Made by a program: the position numbers and the translations under genes
The notes under the pieces: model-generated
The model's database searches: none
Seen by the model: only the letters and a program-made list of their open reading frames with translations
What the model was told of the DNA's origin: nothing
Part shown: positions 36,143 through 46,100 of the stretch, in pieces
Position numbering within the stretch: the stretch's first letter is position 1
Layout of the letters: the number at the start of each line of letters is the position of its first letter
From: Planctomycetales bacterium 10988
GTDB taxonomy: Bacteria; Planctomycetota; Planctomycetia; Pirellulales; Pb10988
Assembly (NCBI GenBank): GCA_009664345.1
Contig: CP043547.1
Span: 1,240,001 to 1,304,000, forward strand
Direction: 5' to 3'
DNA: 64,000 nt

Positions 36143-36898
36143 ATGGACGAATCGCCGGTTATTTTGGTCACGGGAAGTGGTGCCGCACGCGTCGGAAAGG
36201 AAATCGCCTGCGACCTGGCGGGCTGGGGATATCGAATCGCCGTCCACTATCATACCTCCGAAGAAGAAGCCCAATCGACCGTTGAGGAACTGAACAAGAA
36301 AGGTCCTGGCGCGGCTGCCTTCGGGGCGGATTTGCGAAAGGAAGCGGAAGTCAAGACACTCATCGATTCGATTGTCGAGAAGTTTGGCCGTCTCGATGGC
36401 GTTGTCTGTTCGGCGGCCACTTGGCTAAAAAAATCTTGGGAAAAAACGAACACTAGCGACTTTCAAAGCGAATGGGAAACCAACTCTTTAAGTACGCTCT
36501 TGTTGGCAAAATATGCTGGCGAGCAGATGACCGCACAACCCGCTGGTGGTTCCATCATCACGATGATTGATTGGGCCATTCAGCGACCGGGAACGGATCA
36601 CCTAGCCTATTTTGCCTCCAAAGGTTCTTTACCTACCATCACGCAATCCTTGGCGGTGGAACTTGCTCAGAAGAATCCAAAAATTCGCGTGAATGGAATT
36701 TTGCCTGGCCCAATTTTACTACAAGACGATGCGAGTGATGAAGAAAAGAAAGAGAGCATCGAAGGGAGTTTGATGAAGATGCAAGGGACCCCACACCACG
36801 TTGCTCTTGCAGTTCGTTTCTTTCTGGAAAATGAGTATGTTACCGGGGCACTTCTACCCGTGGATGGCGGTAGAACGATTTATGCCTGGAGTCGCTGA
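36143..36898 (+). CDS. Short-chain dehydrogenase (pteridine reductase-like)
   Basis: A 251-residue SDR. The Rossmann start is VILVTGSGAARVGKEIA with VHYHTSEEEA, resembling the FolM / pteridine reductase group. The catalytic Tyr-Lys is in YFASKGSL, and the C-terminal PVDGGRTIYAW is typical of the fold. It may reduce a pterin or a related carbonyl; the exact substrate is inferred. It lies between the ABC ATPase and ung on the same strand with separate spacing. Confidence 0.85.
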   Translation: MDESPVILVTGSGAARVGKEIACDLAGWGYRIAVHYHTSEEEAQSTVEELNKKGPGAAAFGADLRKEAEVKTLIDSIVEKFGRLDGVVCSAATWLKKSWEKTNTSDFQSEWETNSLSTLLLAKYAGEQMTAQPAGGSIITMIDWAIQRPGTDHLAYFASKGSLPTITQSLAVELAQKNPKIRVNGILPGPILLQDDASDEEKKESIEGSLMKMQGTPHHVALAVRFFLENEYVTGALLPVDGGRTIYAWSR

Positions 36899-36909
36899 TT
36901 CGCCCCACG

Positions 36910-36938
36910 CTTTGCAGGTAGGCTGCTCGCAAAGCGAA
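36910..36938 (+). other. Small hairpin after the SDR gene
   Basis: GCTTTGC...GCAAAGC is a 7-bp inverted repeat just past the SDR stop. No T-run follows, so a terminator role is uncertain. Confidence 0.3.
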
Positions 36939-36963
36939 AGAACCATTGAATTAATATAAATCC

Positions 36964-37656
36964 ATGAGTACCAGCACCTTACAAGAATTACTCCCTGAAG
37001 ATTGGCGAGTGGCACTTCGGGAAGAATTTGAGAAAGAGTATTTTCAAAAGTTAGAAGAATTTGTAGCCAAGGAACGCGCGGAACAAACCATCTTTCCACC
37101 TCAAGGAGATGAGTTTGCTGCCTTGAAATGGACTCCGCTGGCGGAAGTGAAAGTCTTGCTCTTAGGGCAAGACCCCTATCATGGTCCCGGTCAGGCCCAT
37201 GGAGCGAGCTTCTCGGTCCTCCCCGAAGTGAGAACTCCACCGAGTTTAAGAAACATCTACAAAGAGCTCAAGGAAGACCTTCATCATCCGATCCCCAATC
37301 ATGGGTATCTCAAACATTGGGCCGAACAAGGGGTTTTGCTCCTCAACGCGGTCCTGACGGTGCGAGCCAGCAAAGCCAATTCTCACAAAGGCAAAGGTTG
37401 GGAAAGCTTTACCGATGCAATCATTCGTGTCGTGAACGAAAAACCGTCGCGCGTTGTCTTCCTCCTCTGGGGAGGCTACGCCCGCAAGAAAGCCCCCTTG
37501 ATTGACACCACTCGCCACCGGATTCTCGAATCGGCTCATCCCTCGCCCCTTTCGGCCAAAAATGGTTTTTTCGGCAGCCGCCCTTTTTCCTATACGAATC
37601 AATTGCTGGAAGAAGTGGGAAAAGAGCCCATCAATTGGGAAATTCCAAAAATCTGA
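36964..37656 (+). CDS. ung: Uracil-DNA glycosylase
   Basis: A 230-residue family 1 UDG. The water-activating motif is [13 protein letters not shown] (about residues 64-76), with LLNAVLTVR and the C-terminal [14 protein letters not shown] loop that inserts into DNA. It removes uracil from DNA in base-excision repair. Length matches the family. An uncertain ribosome site precedes ATG 36964. No partner gene is evident. Confidence 0.96.
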   Translation: MSTSTLQELLPEDWRVALREEFEKEYFQKLEEFVAKERAEQTIFPPQGDEFAALKWTPLAEVKVLLLGQDPYHGPGQAHGASFSVLPEVRTPPSLRNIYKELKEDLHHPIPNHGYLKHWAEQGVLLLNAVLTVRASKANSHKGKGWESFTDAIIRVVNEKPSRVVFLLWGGYARKKAPLIDTTRHRILESAHPSPLSAKNGFFGSRPFSYTNQLLEEVGKEPINWEIPKI

Positions 37657-37756
37657 TTTGCCTCCTGCGCAAGTTAAAATTTTCTTTATAATTAAGTGAT
37701 ATTTCAAAATTGGTTGACTCACTCTGTATCGATAAACATATAAATGTGAATGGTTT

Positions 37757-38812
37757 ATGATCTCGACATCAAATACGCCTAACTTTCCGCCCGCACCTCT
37801 GAAGATTGGCAACCTCGTTGTTGATCCGCCCATTTTGCAAGCGCCGATGGCTGGCTTTACGAATTATGCTTACCGTCAGATTGTTCGCGATTTCGGCGGA
37901 GCGGGCTTGCAAGCGACGGAAATGGTTTCAGCACAAGGCTTTATGAATATCGGACCTGACGAGGAAACCAAGGAAGATCATCCGCGGCTCTGGGGAGTCA
38001 TGGACGAAGCCCGTCCTCTGGCGGTTCAGATTTGGGATAATGATCCGGAAACGCTGGCTCAAGTAGGGCGACGACTTGCCCAAGATTACCGCGTCAGCGT
38101 GGTGGATATCAACTTTGGTTGCCCAGTCAAGCAAGTAACGCAAAGGGCGAAAAGCGGTTCCTATCTCTTGAAATTCCCCGATCGCGTGGGCCAAATTGTT
38201 CAGCGTGTCGCCGAAGCCTGTGCCCCGACTCCGGTAACCGCCAAGATTCGACTCGGTTGCACTCGCGAACAAATTACCGCATTCGAAGTGGCTCAAGCCG
38301 TGGAAGAAGCTGGCGGGGCCGCACTCACTGTACATGGTCGAGTGGCCAAAGAGTTTTTCAAAGGAAGCGCCGACTGGGAAACGATTGCGGAAATCAAGCC
38401 GTATCTCAAAAAGATTCCACTTATCGGCAATGGCGACTTGGATTCGGCGGAGAAGGTCGTTCACGCCTTTAAAACGTATCCTGTCGATGGGGTAATGATT
38501 GCCAGGGCGGCCTTAGGGAAACCATGGCTCTTTGCCCAAGCGGCAGCGGCGTTAAACGGAGAGACCGTCCCGCCGGATTTAAATTTGGAACAAGAACGCC
38601 AACTATTGATGAAACATTGGGAGTTACTGGTTCAGCGGTTTGAAGAACCGAAAGCCTCGGTGCTGATGCGAAAGTTTGCCTGTTGCTACGCTCAAGGCCG
38701 ACCCAATGTACGCGAGTTTCGCACGAAGATTTCGAAGATTCAATCCGGAGAAGATTTTTATCGAGTGGTAGAAAAATACTTCCCTCGCGAAACGACGACA
38801 GTAAACACTTGA
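37757..38812 (+). CDS. dus: tRNA-dihydrouridine synthase
   Basis: A 351-residue FMN enzyme that reduces uridine to dihydrouridine in tRNA. Start of the TIM barrel: PPILQAPMAGFTNYAYRQIV. The active region is DINFGCPVKQVTQRAKSGS, followed by LTVHGRVAKEFFKGSADW and GDLDSAEKVVHAFK with GVMIARAALGKPW, as in DusB-like proteins. The C-terminal helical domain (about 240-350) binds tRNA. Convergent with the following SDR gene, with 27 bases between. Confidence 0.93.
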   Translation: MISTSNTPNFPPAPLKIGNLVVDPPILQAPMAGFTNYAYRQIVRDFGGAGLQATEMVSAQGFMNIGPDEETKEDHPRLWGVMDEARPLAVQIWDNDPETLAQVGRRLAQDYRVSVVDINFGCPVKQVTQRAKSGSYLLKFPDRVGQIVQRVAEACAPTPVTAKIRLGCTREQITAFEVAQAVEEAGGAALTVHGRVAKEFFKGSADWETIAEIKPYLKKIPLIGNGDLDSAEKVVHAFKTYPVDGVMIARAALGKPWLFAQAAAALNGETVPPDLNLEQERQLLMKHWELLVQRFEEPKASVLMRKFACCYAQGRPNVREFRTKISKIQSGEDFYRVVEKYFPRETTTVNT

Positions 38813-38839
38813 AATTCTATTTATAATTTTCTGACACTT

Positions 38840-39646
38840 TTACCAAGCGGTCCAACCCCCATCAATGGTTAAAATACTTCCGGTCATATAGGCCGCAGAA
38901 GGGGAAACCAAAAACAAGACTGCCCCGCAATAATCTTTCGCCTGGGCCATCCGACCAAGTGGAGTTCTTTCACAATACGCCTTGACAAAACTTTCTTCTT
39001 GATTGTCAAACACCCCCCCAGGGCAAAGACAATTTACACGAATATTTTTGTCTCGATAATGAACCGCTAGATAGCGAGTTAAGTTTAACAACGCACTTTT
39101 CGATGCCGCATAAGCTGGCGGAGAATTCACACCGGACTCTCCATAGATCCGAGGATCAGGCGAAACAAGCCCATAGGTCGAACCAAAGAGGACCATCGAC
39201 CCACCGCCGTGTTCACTCATACTTTTTCCAAAAACCTGACACGCTACGAAAGGGCCTGTTAAGTTGGTGTCTAACACTTCTTCCCAAGCGGCTTGGGGAT
39301 AGTCATGAACTTCTGAACTATAAAAACCTTGACCACGATATTGCGTGGCATGGACCAAGATCGTCGGCGGCCCCCACGTTTGTTGAATCGTTTCAATTGC
39401 TTGCTCTAAGGATTCTTTACTTTTGGTATCCGACTCAAGAGCAATCGTAGAAAAACCTTGACGATTCAATTGTTGAGAAAGTTTCTCGGCAGCTTCGATT
39501 TCCATATCTAAAATCGCGACTTTACACCCAACGCTTGCCAGGGTTTCACAAATCACTTTGCCAATTCTTCCCGCCCCACCGACGACGGCAGCGACTTCGC
39601 CGGTTAATCCAAACAGTTCATCGAGCAGTGGAAACGTCGCGGACAT
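38840..39646 (-). CDS. Short-chain dehydrogenase in a sugar-nucleotide unit
   Basis: A 268-residue SDR. Nucleotide site: VAAVVGGAGRIGKVICETL with the acidic residue after the second strand (AILDMEI), consistent with NAD preference. The catalytic motif is YAASKSALLNLTRYL and the C-terminus MTGSILTIDGGW. Same strand as, and 20 bases from, the Gfo/Idh gene. With the SpsF-like gene it forms a small cluster. It could oxidise or reduce a nonulosonate- or heptose-type sugar; this is inferred from context. Confidence 0.85.
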   Translation of the reverse strand: MSATFPLLDELFGLTGEVAAVVGGAGRIGKVICETLASVGCKVAILDMEIEAAEKLSQQLNRQGFSTIALESDTKSKESLEQAIETIQQTWGPPTILVHATQYRGQGFYSSEVHDYPQAAWEEVLDTNLTGPFVACQVFGKSMSEHGGGSMVLFGSTYGLVSPDPRIYGESGVNSPPAYAASKSALLNLTRYLAVHYRDKNIRVNCLCPGGVFDNQEESFVKAYCERTPLGRMAQAKDYCGAVLFLVSPSAAYMTGSILTIDGGWTAW

Positions 39647-39666
39647 TTTTTAAAATCCTTACTTTG

Positions 39667-40644
39667 TCAAACTTCAATGACTTGTTCACAAACCTCAAGT
39701 GTTTGTAAGCCCGTCTCGCTGGCGATAGGAAAAGTTCTTGTCTCGATAAAGGTTTGTAAACAATCTTCCATCATCGCAAGATACATCGTGTTTACATCAA
39801 ACTCTGGCTGTTGCCACAAGACTTGTTCATCAACGCCTTTTGTTTGTGAATCGTAGGTCGTTAATAAAAGTTGATTTGTTTTCCAATCAAAGGTCAATTG
39901 TCCTTCCGTGCCTAATATGGAAAAACCTCGCGAGAAGGCCGGCGAAGCATAACTCATCTGTAATTGAACAGGGTGGGGGAATTGAAACGCAATCGAGGTC
40001 CAATCACAAACGTCAGCTTCCAAGATACCGCTTTTCCCCTGAATCCCCGATATTTTCTGCGCCTCCCCCCATAAAGCGAAAAGATAATCGATCTCATGAT
40101 CGAGTGTCGGCAAGATACCGCCGCCCAACTCGCTTCGTACCGCATAACTTGATCGATAATCTTCCCAAGGGTGCCAAGTCCGCACATCCGTTTCAAACCA
40201 AAATCGAGCGGTGACGATCTTTCCAATAAGATTCTGGTTGAGCGAACGTAAACACTTTTGATAAGCGGGATGATAACGTAAACAATAGAGCATCCCCCAA
40301 GGAACGCTTTTTATTTTATTTAAACTATCAAACCTTTTTGCCTCTTGAAATGTGGAAGCAAGGGGCTTCTCCATTAGGAAAGGAAGACCTGCTTTCATTA
40401 GAATCTCTGCTTGAGCAAGATGATCACTTGTTGGGGTACAAACAATGGCTAAATCCCATGTGTCAGAAAGGGCATCTTCTAGTGAAGTATAAATATTTAC
40501 TTCTTCCGGATTAGAAAAAAAAGGATTGTTGTGCGAACGACGAACAATTCCGATTGTATCCACTCCGAGTTGTTTCAGATTGCGAAGATGTCGTGAGCCG
40601 ATCGAGCCTAGCCCGAGGATCAATATTCGTAATTTTTTAAACAT
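39667..40644 (-). CDS. Gfo/Idh/MocA-family oxidoreductase
   Basis: A 325-residue oxidoreductase. The Rossmann start is LILGLGSIGSRHLRNLKQLG, then IVCTPTSDHLAQAEILMKAG and the family motif MEKPLA (Lys is catalytic in relatives). A C-terminal alpha/beta domain (about 125-320) follows. Its substrate is probably a sugar nucleotide or sugar acid. It sits between the SDR and the SpsF-like cytidylyltransferase on the same strand (60 and 20 bases), so co-transcription is likely. Confidence 0.88.
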   Translation of the reverse strand: MFKKLRILILGLGSIGSRHLRNLKQLGVDTIGIVRRSHNNPFFSNPEEVNIYTSLEDALSDTWDLAIVCTPTSDHLAQAEILMKAGLPFLMEKPLASTFQEAKRFDSLNKIKSVPWGMLYCLRYHPAYQKCLRSLNQNLIGKIVTARFWFETDVRTWHPWEDYRSSYAVRSELGGGILPTLDHEIDYLFALWGEAQKISGIQGKSGILEADVCDWTSIAFQFPHPVQLQMSYASPAFSRGFSILGTEGQLTFDWKTNQLLLTTYDSQTKGVDEQVLWQQPEFDVNTMYLAMMEDCLQTFIETRTFPIASETGLQTLEVCEQVIEV

Positions 40645-40704
40645 GTTTAGAGTGTGCGGTCAGAAGTAAATTGTGCTTCACTTTTTTAGGTGTTTGCTTG
40701 GCTT

Positions 40705-41502
40705 CTATGCTGCGTGTTTGGGAACCAAGGGTCGCATCGCGGCTTGTAAACGAATTGCCTGCATTTCATCCCAAGCTTGATAAAGTGTTTCAAGCGAAAC
40801 CGTTTTAAAATGGTGAGGGTTGTTTTGTTTTGAAATGCTCGACAAAATTTTACTTAACAAAATATAATCGTGGGCCGTGTCTATTGTCAGGCGAACCTCA
40901 GGGCGTAAATGATTCCAAGAAGAGGGCATCGCTTGCGTTTTGAATTGATTGGGAAAGGAGTGAAGTCCTGGTGTTCGCAGAAACGGAGTGACGTGTTCTC
41001 GCGATTCCGCATCGAGGGCCACCTCCCGGAGCGTCCGTAGAGTTTTTACTTGCATGACTTCAGGAACGACATAAGAAAGCCCACGAATGAAGGTATAATC
41101 CGGTTGTTTTTGCAAATGCGTTTGAATGAGATCGGCCACTCGAAGAGGGCAGTAAAAGGGATTGTCCGCGGTTGCTCGCACGACTACATCTTCATCGTCC
41201 AAACCTTCAGAAGCTTGAACATATCGATCAAGGACATCCTTTTCGGAACCGCGGAAGCAGCGAAGCCCATGTTCGTAACACCAGCGGGAAGTGCGGTCAT
41301 CTCGGGGGTGGACCGTCGTCGCCACCCAAAGTTCGGGATTGATGGACGCGGATTGTTTTAGAACGAACAGGCCACGTTGGAGTCGGCTCGTCACCCAGTC
41401 TAGCACCGGATGGTTTTGAAGATTGGCGAAAATTTTGCCCGGCAAACGTGATGAACCCATGCGTGCTTGTACTATCACACGCACAGTCAATTTCTTGGAC
41501 AT
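40705..41502 (-). CDS. SpsF-like cytidylyltransferase
   Basis: A 265-residue protein whose start VRVIVQARMGSSRLPGKIF is the nucleotide-binding signature of acylneuraminate cytidylyltransferase / SpsF proteins, and DVVVRATADNPFYCPLRVAD is the conserved second block. It likely activates a sugar acid with CTP for a surface glycan. The ATG at 41502 follows AGGTGAC. An in-frame extension to 41676 is not supported. First gene of the SpsF-Gfo/Idh-SDR unit. Confidence 0.85.
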   Translation of the reverse strand: MSKKLTVRVIVQARMGSSRLPGKIFANLQNHPVLDWVTSRLQRGLFVLKQSASINPELWVATTVHPRDDRTSRWCYEHGLRCFRGSEKDVLDRYVQASEGLDDEDVVVRATADNPFYCPLRVADLIQTHLQKQPDYTFIRGLSYVVPEVMQVKTLRTLREVALDAESREHVTPFLRTPGLHSFPNQFKTQAMPSSWNHLRPEVRLTIDTAHDYILLSKILSSISKQNNPHHFKTVSLETLYQAWDEMQAIRLQAAMRPLVPKHAA

Positions 41503-41635
41503 TCTGTCACCTGAAAAAGTGTGGTCGAAACAGAAGAAGTGGAAGAGATTTGTTGTTGAGAGGTGAAGGGAACGACTGTCAACTATCGTTTCTTCTTCAA
41601 AGAGCGTCAAGATCAGTGGACGGAAGCGAACCAAA

Positions 41636-41664
41636 AAAGGTCCCCCGAAAACCGGAGGACCTTT
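41636..41664 (-). terminator. Terminator after the DUF1501 gene
   Basis: On the minus strand AAAGGTCC pairs with GGACCTTT and is followed by a run of T (AAAAAA at 41633-41638 on the plus strand). It lies 33 bases past the DUF1501 stop, so the SpsF unit has its own promoter. Confidence 0.8.
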
Positions 41665-41696
41665 ACAGAATTTCAATAATTTGAAACGACTTTAGT

Positions 41697-43187
41697 TTAG
41701 GCAAGCAACGGTTGAATCACATGCCCGGCCACATCGGTGAGGCGGAAATCTCGTCCTTGATAGCGATAGGTTAACTTCTCGTGATTCAGCCCAAACAGAT
41801 GTAGGATCGTCGCATGTAAGTCGTTGATATGTACCGGGTTTTCGGCAACATTCCAACCAAGTTCGTCGGTTTCACCGTAGACTTGGCCCCCTTTAATTCC
41901 GCCGCCCGCCATCCAAACACTAAACGCGGTCGGGTGGTGATCGCGGCCGGTATTGGATTGACGGCCCGGACGGTTTTCCCCGAGCGGCGTGCGTCCAAAT
42001 TCTGATCCCCAAATGACTAAGGTCTCATCGAGCAAACCACGGCGTTTGAGGTCTTTGAGCAAGGCAGCAATCGGTTGATCGGCCATTCCGCAGTTGTAAG
42101 CTAGCCCGTCATCGAGACCGCTATGGTGATCCCAACTTGCATGAATCAGGCTGACGAAGCGAACTCCACGTTCCACCAAACGGCGAGCCAAGAGGCAATT
42201 CGAGGAGAATTGATTATAAGTTCCCGTTTGCCCGCCGCGTCCATCCCCTTTTCCGTCGAGGTCTTTGCGTCCGACACCATACATATCGAGCGTTTCTTGG
42301 GTTTCTTGCGAGAGTTCCATCAACTCCGGTGCGGCCGATTGCATTCGGTAGGCCAGTTCATAGCTAGCGATCCGACTGGTGATTTCATCATCATGAATCT
42401 TCTTAAACCGTCGTTCATTCAGGGTTTGCAGCACATCGAGGCTTTTGCGTTGCATCTCTTTCGAAATGCCCTCGGGGCTACTCAGATTCAAAACGGGATC
42501 GCCCTGGTTGCGAAAACGAACGCCTTGATAGGAACTTGGCAGGAAGCCGCTACTCCAGTTTGACGCCCCTCCGCTGGAACCGCGGCCAGCGGTAAGAACC
42601 ACATAACCAGGAAGATTTTGCGATTCGGTTCCCAGGGCGTAATTGATCCAAGAACCCATGCTGGGAAGCCCGAAGCGGGGGACTCCACAGTTGAGCATCA
42701 GTTGTCCAGGGTGGTGATTAAAGGCCTCGCTATGCAGCGAGCGGACCAAAGCGATATCATCCACACATTCAGAAAGATGCGGCAAGAGATCAGACATCTC
42801 CATCCCGCATTCGCCATGCTTCTTGAACTTTCGCGGCGATCCCATCAGGACGGCGGATTCTTTTTGAATGAAAGCAAATCGAACTTTGTCGATCATCTCT
42901 TGCGGTAAACCTTGGCCATCAAGTTCGTTCAGCTTCGGTTTGGGATCAAAGAGATCGATCTGGCTCGGGGCTCCAGCCATGAAGACAAAAATACAGTTCT
43001 TTGCCTTGGGGGCAAAATGCGGAGGTCGGGTAAAGGGCGAAGCGGGGGCCTCGCCGATTGGGGCTTCTTCCGCCAAGAGGCCATCTTGCTTTAACAGCGA
43101 AGCAAGAGCCAAGAGGCCAAGACCGTTAGCGGAAGTGGTCAGAAAATCGCGTCGGGTACGGAGAATATTTTCAAGCATCGGATTCAT
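41697..43187 (-). CDS. DUF1501 protein, Tat-exported
   Basis: A 496-residue protein. The N-terminus has TRRDFLTTS followed by a hydrophobic Ala/Leu segment, a Tat-type signal. The domain carries sulfatase-like features: FVFMAGAPSQIDLFDPKP, RSLHSEAFNHHPGQLML, SWDHHSGLDD and WGSEFGRTP. DUF1501 proteins pair with DUF1549/1553 proteins in planctomycetes; their function is unknown, though the alkaline-phosphatase-like fold suggests hydrolysis. ATG 43187 has GGAG upstream; it starts four bases after the DUF1553 stop. Confidence 0.92.
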   Translation of the reverse strand: MNPMLENILRTRRDFLTTSANGLGLLALASLLKQDGLLAEEAPIGEAPASPFTRPPHFAPKAKNCIFVFMAGAPSQIDLFDPKPKLNELDGQGLPQEMIDKVRFAFIQKESAVLMGSPRKFKKHGECGMEMSDLLPHLSECVDDIALVRSLHSEAFNHHPGQLMLNCGVPRFGLPSMGSWINYALGTESQNLPGYVVLTAGRGSSGGASNWSSGFLPSSYQGVRFRNQGDPVLNLSSPEGISKEMQRKSLDVLQTLNERRFKKIHDDEITSRIASYELAYRMQSAAPELMELSQETQETLDMYGVGRKDLDGKGDGRGGQTGTYNQFSSNCLLARRLVERGVRFVSLIHASWDHHSGLDDGLAYNCGMADQPIAALLKDLKRRGLLDETLVIWGSEFGRTPLGENRPGRQSNTGRDHHPTAFSVWMAGGGIKGGQVYGETDELGWNVAENPVHINDLHATILHLFGLNHEKLTYRYQGRDFRLTDVAGHVIQPLLA

Positions 43188-43191
43188 GGCG

Positions 43192-46100
43192 TTACTCCCT
43201 GGTGATGAATTCGTCGAGATTGAGCAAAGTGCGACATAGGACAACCCAGCTGGCCGCGTCGGTCAGCGGGACTTCCTCCACAAGGGAATTCGAAGCACCC
43301 CAGAGTTCTTGTGCGGCTTCGGGTTGTTGCGAAAGCATTTCCTGAGCGGCAAGCCAAAGCGTGCGGAATTGCTGCAACTCAAAATCATCCGGCTGACGAA
43401 CCAAGGTCATGCGGAAGGCGTATCGCAATTGCTCATCCAAAGGAGCATGAGCACGGTTTTCGATCACTCGCTGTGCCATGGATTGAGCGGCTTCATGAAA
43501 GACCGGATCATTGAGCAACGTCAATGCCTGAAGCGGGGTGTTCGAACGCTCGCGGGCGAGGCAAGTGACATTCGTATCCGGGGCATCGAAGGTCATCAAC
43601 ATCGGATAAGGGACCGTTCTTTGGAAGAAAATATACATCCCACGGCGGTAGCGATCGTCGCCTTCAGAGGCTTTCCATTTCACCTGATTTGCATATCCCA
43701 AAGCTGCCACATCTGCCGGCAGGGGTGGAAAGATGCTAGGTCCGCCAATTTCTTCGTAGAGCAAACCACTGGAAGAGAGGAAGAGATCGCGGACGATTTC
43801 GGCTTCCAGGCGGAACCGATTTTGTCGGGCCAAGAGACGGTTCTCGGGATCGCTCTGCTCAAGTTCAGGACGATGGGCAGAACTTTGGCGATAGGCTGCC
43901 GACATGACAATCGTACGAATCAACTCTTTTCGGCTCCAGCCCGATTCCACAAAGTGATTGGCGAGCCAATCGAGTAACTCGGGATGGGTCGGGCGTTCAC
44001 CACGTGTGCCGAAGTCGTCGACCGTGCGAACGAGTCCGAATCCGAAAAGGTGTTGCCAAATTCGGTTGGAAATGACTCTGGCGGTCAGCGGATGGTCCGG
44101 TTGAACGATCCATTCCGCAAAGGTCAACCGCGCGGCCCCGGGTTTCAATTCCTGTGAAGATGCCTCCAGTTCGGGCAGAACTTCCGGGGTATGCGGCTCG
44201 ACTTCGGGGCCTTTGCGCAGGAAATCGCCTCGCAAATGCACATGCGTTTCACGGGGTTTCCGGGCGGCGATCATTGTTTGGGCCTTCGTATCCGGTTCTT
44301 GAGGGGCCTTCTTCTTTAACTGAAGGAGCGGCTTTTGAATCGCTAGTAGTCGTTCATCCGTACGCTCAAAGGCTTTGACGAGATTCGTCGGGAGGTCACC
44401 CTCGGGATGATGGTGAGCTTCTTTCGCGGCTTCGTAATAGGCGAAAGGAACCGGTTGCTTCTTGGCAGGGTTTACATCCGTTCGCAAATGCACTCGAAAC
44501 GCCCCGACCGTATGCAGATTGCCATAGTCCTGCCGGATGGTCAAACTGAGGCGTGCCGGTTCTTGCTCGCCATCTTCGGTCGTCGTGAATTTCCAAGGTT
44601 GAGGTTCTTTGAATTGTCCAACCAACGTATGTGGTTCCCCAAAGCCCCCTTTAATGGCCCAACCTTTTTTTGCATTATTGTTAAACGCATCCATCGGCGG
44701 GTAGCCGGTTTGCGAGTAATCGGCATTCGCCTCGGTGATTCGCAAGAATTTTCGCTCGCCATCTGCGGAGATCATCGAGGCTTGCACGAAGGTAATCACG
44801 AAATTTCCACTGCCGGAGTTTCCTGGCCCTTGATTTTTCAAGGAAGGATCAGGCAGGACTTCAATTTCAAAACCCGTTACCTTTTGGTCAGGCTTGAAGT
44901 TCTCGGGTGGGAGAAATTCAAGGAAGTAGTTGTCCCGAGGATGTGGATTGTTGAGCGAAGTCAATGTCCCATCGTTCCGGGGTTTCAACTGCTCCTTGGT
45001 ACGGGCAGAGTAGCCACTTTTGAATCGTGCCGGAATGCTCGGCGATTCGGTGCTTGCCAGGGTTTCCAGCCAATCCGCCAGGCGAGTTTTGTATTCCCCC
45101 TGTCGGTAGTTGGCTTCTTTCTTAGCAAGGCTTTGCTCTGCCTTCTTCAATTGATCGTTGTATTTTTTGAGCTTCTTCTCGTACTCCACCTGTTCCGTGG
45201 GAATTGGGGCCGAGATATCTTCCTCATCCGCATTGTTGAAAAATGCGAACAGCCCGTAGAATTCCTTTTGCGAAATCGGGTCGTATTTATGAGAGTGGCA
45301 TTCCGCACAGCCGACCGTCAGACCAAGCCAAACTTGCCCGGTCGTTGAGACTCGATCGACGACTTCCTTGTTGCGGAACTCTTCTTGGTCGACACCCCCT
45401 TCGCGATTTTTCAAGGTATTACGATGAAAACCGGTGGCGATTTTCTGACTTAAAGAAGGATTAGGTAAAAGGTCTCCCGCGAGTTGCTCGATTGTAAATT
45501 GATCGAAAGGCATATCGTCGTTGATGGCTTCAATCACCCAATCTCGATAGCGATAGGCATACGGACGAGGTCGGTCTTTTTCATAGCCATCGCTATCCGC
45601 ATAGCGAGCGAGGTCCAGCCAATGCCGTCCCCAACGTTCGCCGAAGTGCGGGGAAGCCAGCATTTGATCCACCAGACGGGCATAGGCATCGGGCCGTTTA
45701 TCATTCAAGAAGACTTCCACTTCTTCCGGAGTGGGGACAAGACCCAAGAGATCAAGCGAGAGCCTTCGCATTAATTGAGCACGATCCGCTTCCGGCGATG
45801 GCTCAATCCCTTCCGCTTCCAACCGGGCTAGGATGAAAGGATCGATCGCATTGCGAACCCAGTTTTGCTGAGAAACTTGTGGTGCCGTGACCTCGCTTCG
45901 GGATTGAAAGGCCCAGTGTTGGCTTCCGGAAGCCTCTTCATTGGCATATTCATCCGGCCAAGGGAGGCCTTCTTCGATCCAAGTGGCGATTAAGTCGTAC
46001 TCTGCTTTGGTAATCCGATCTCCTTCGGGAGGCATGAAGTAGTCTTCTTCCTCAGGATGAATAAGATCGAGCAGATAACTTTCCTCCGGAGAACCCGCCA

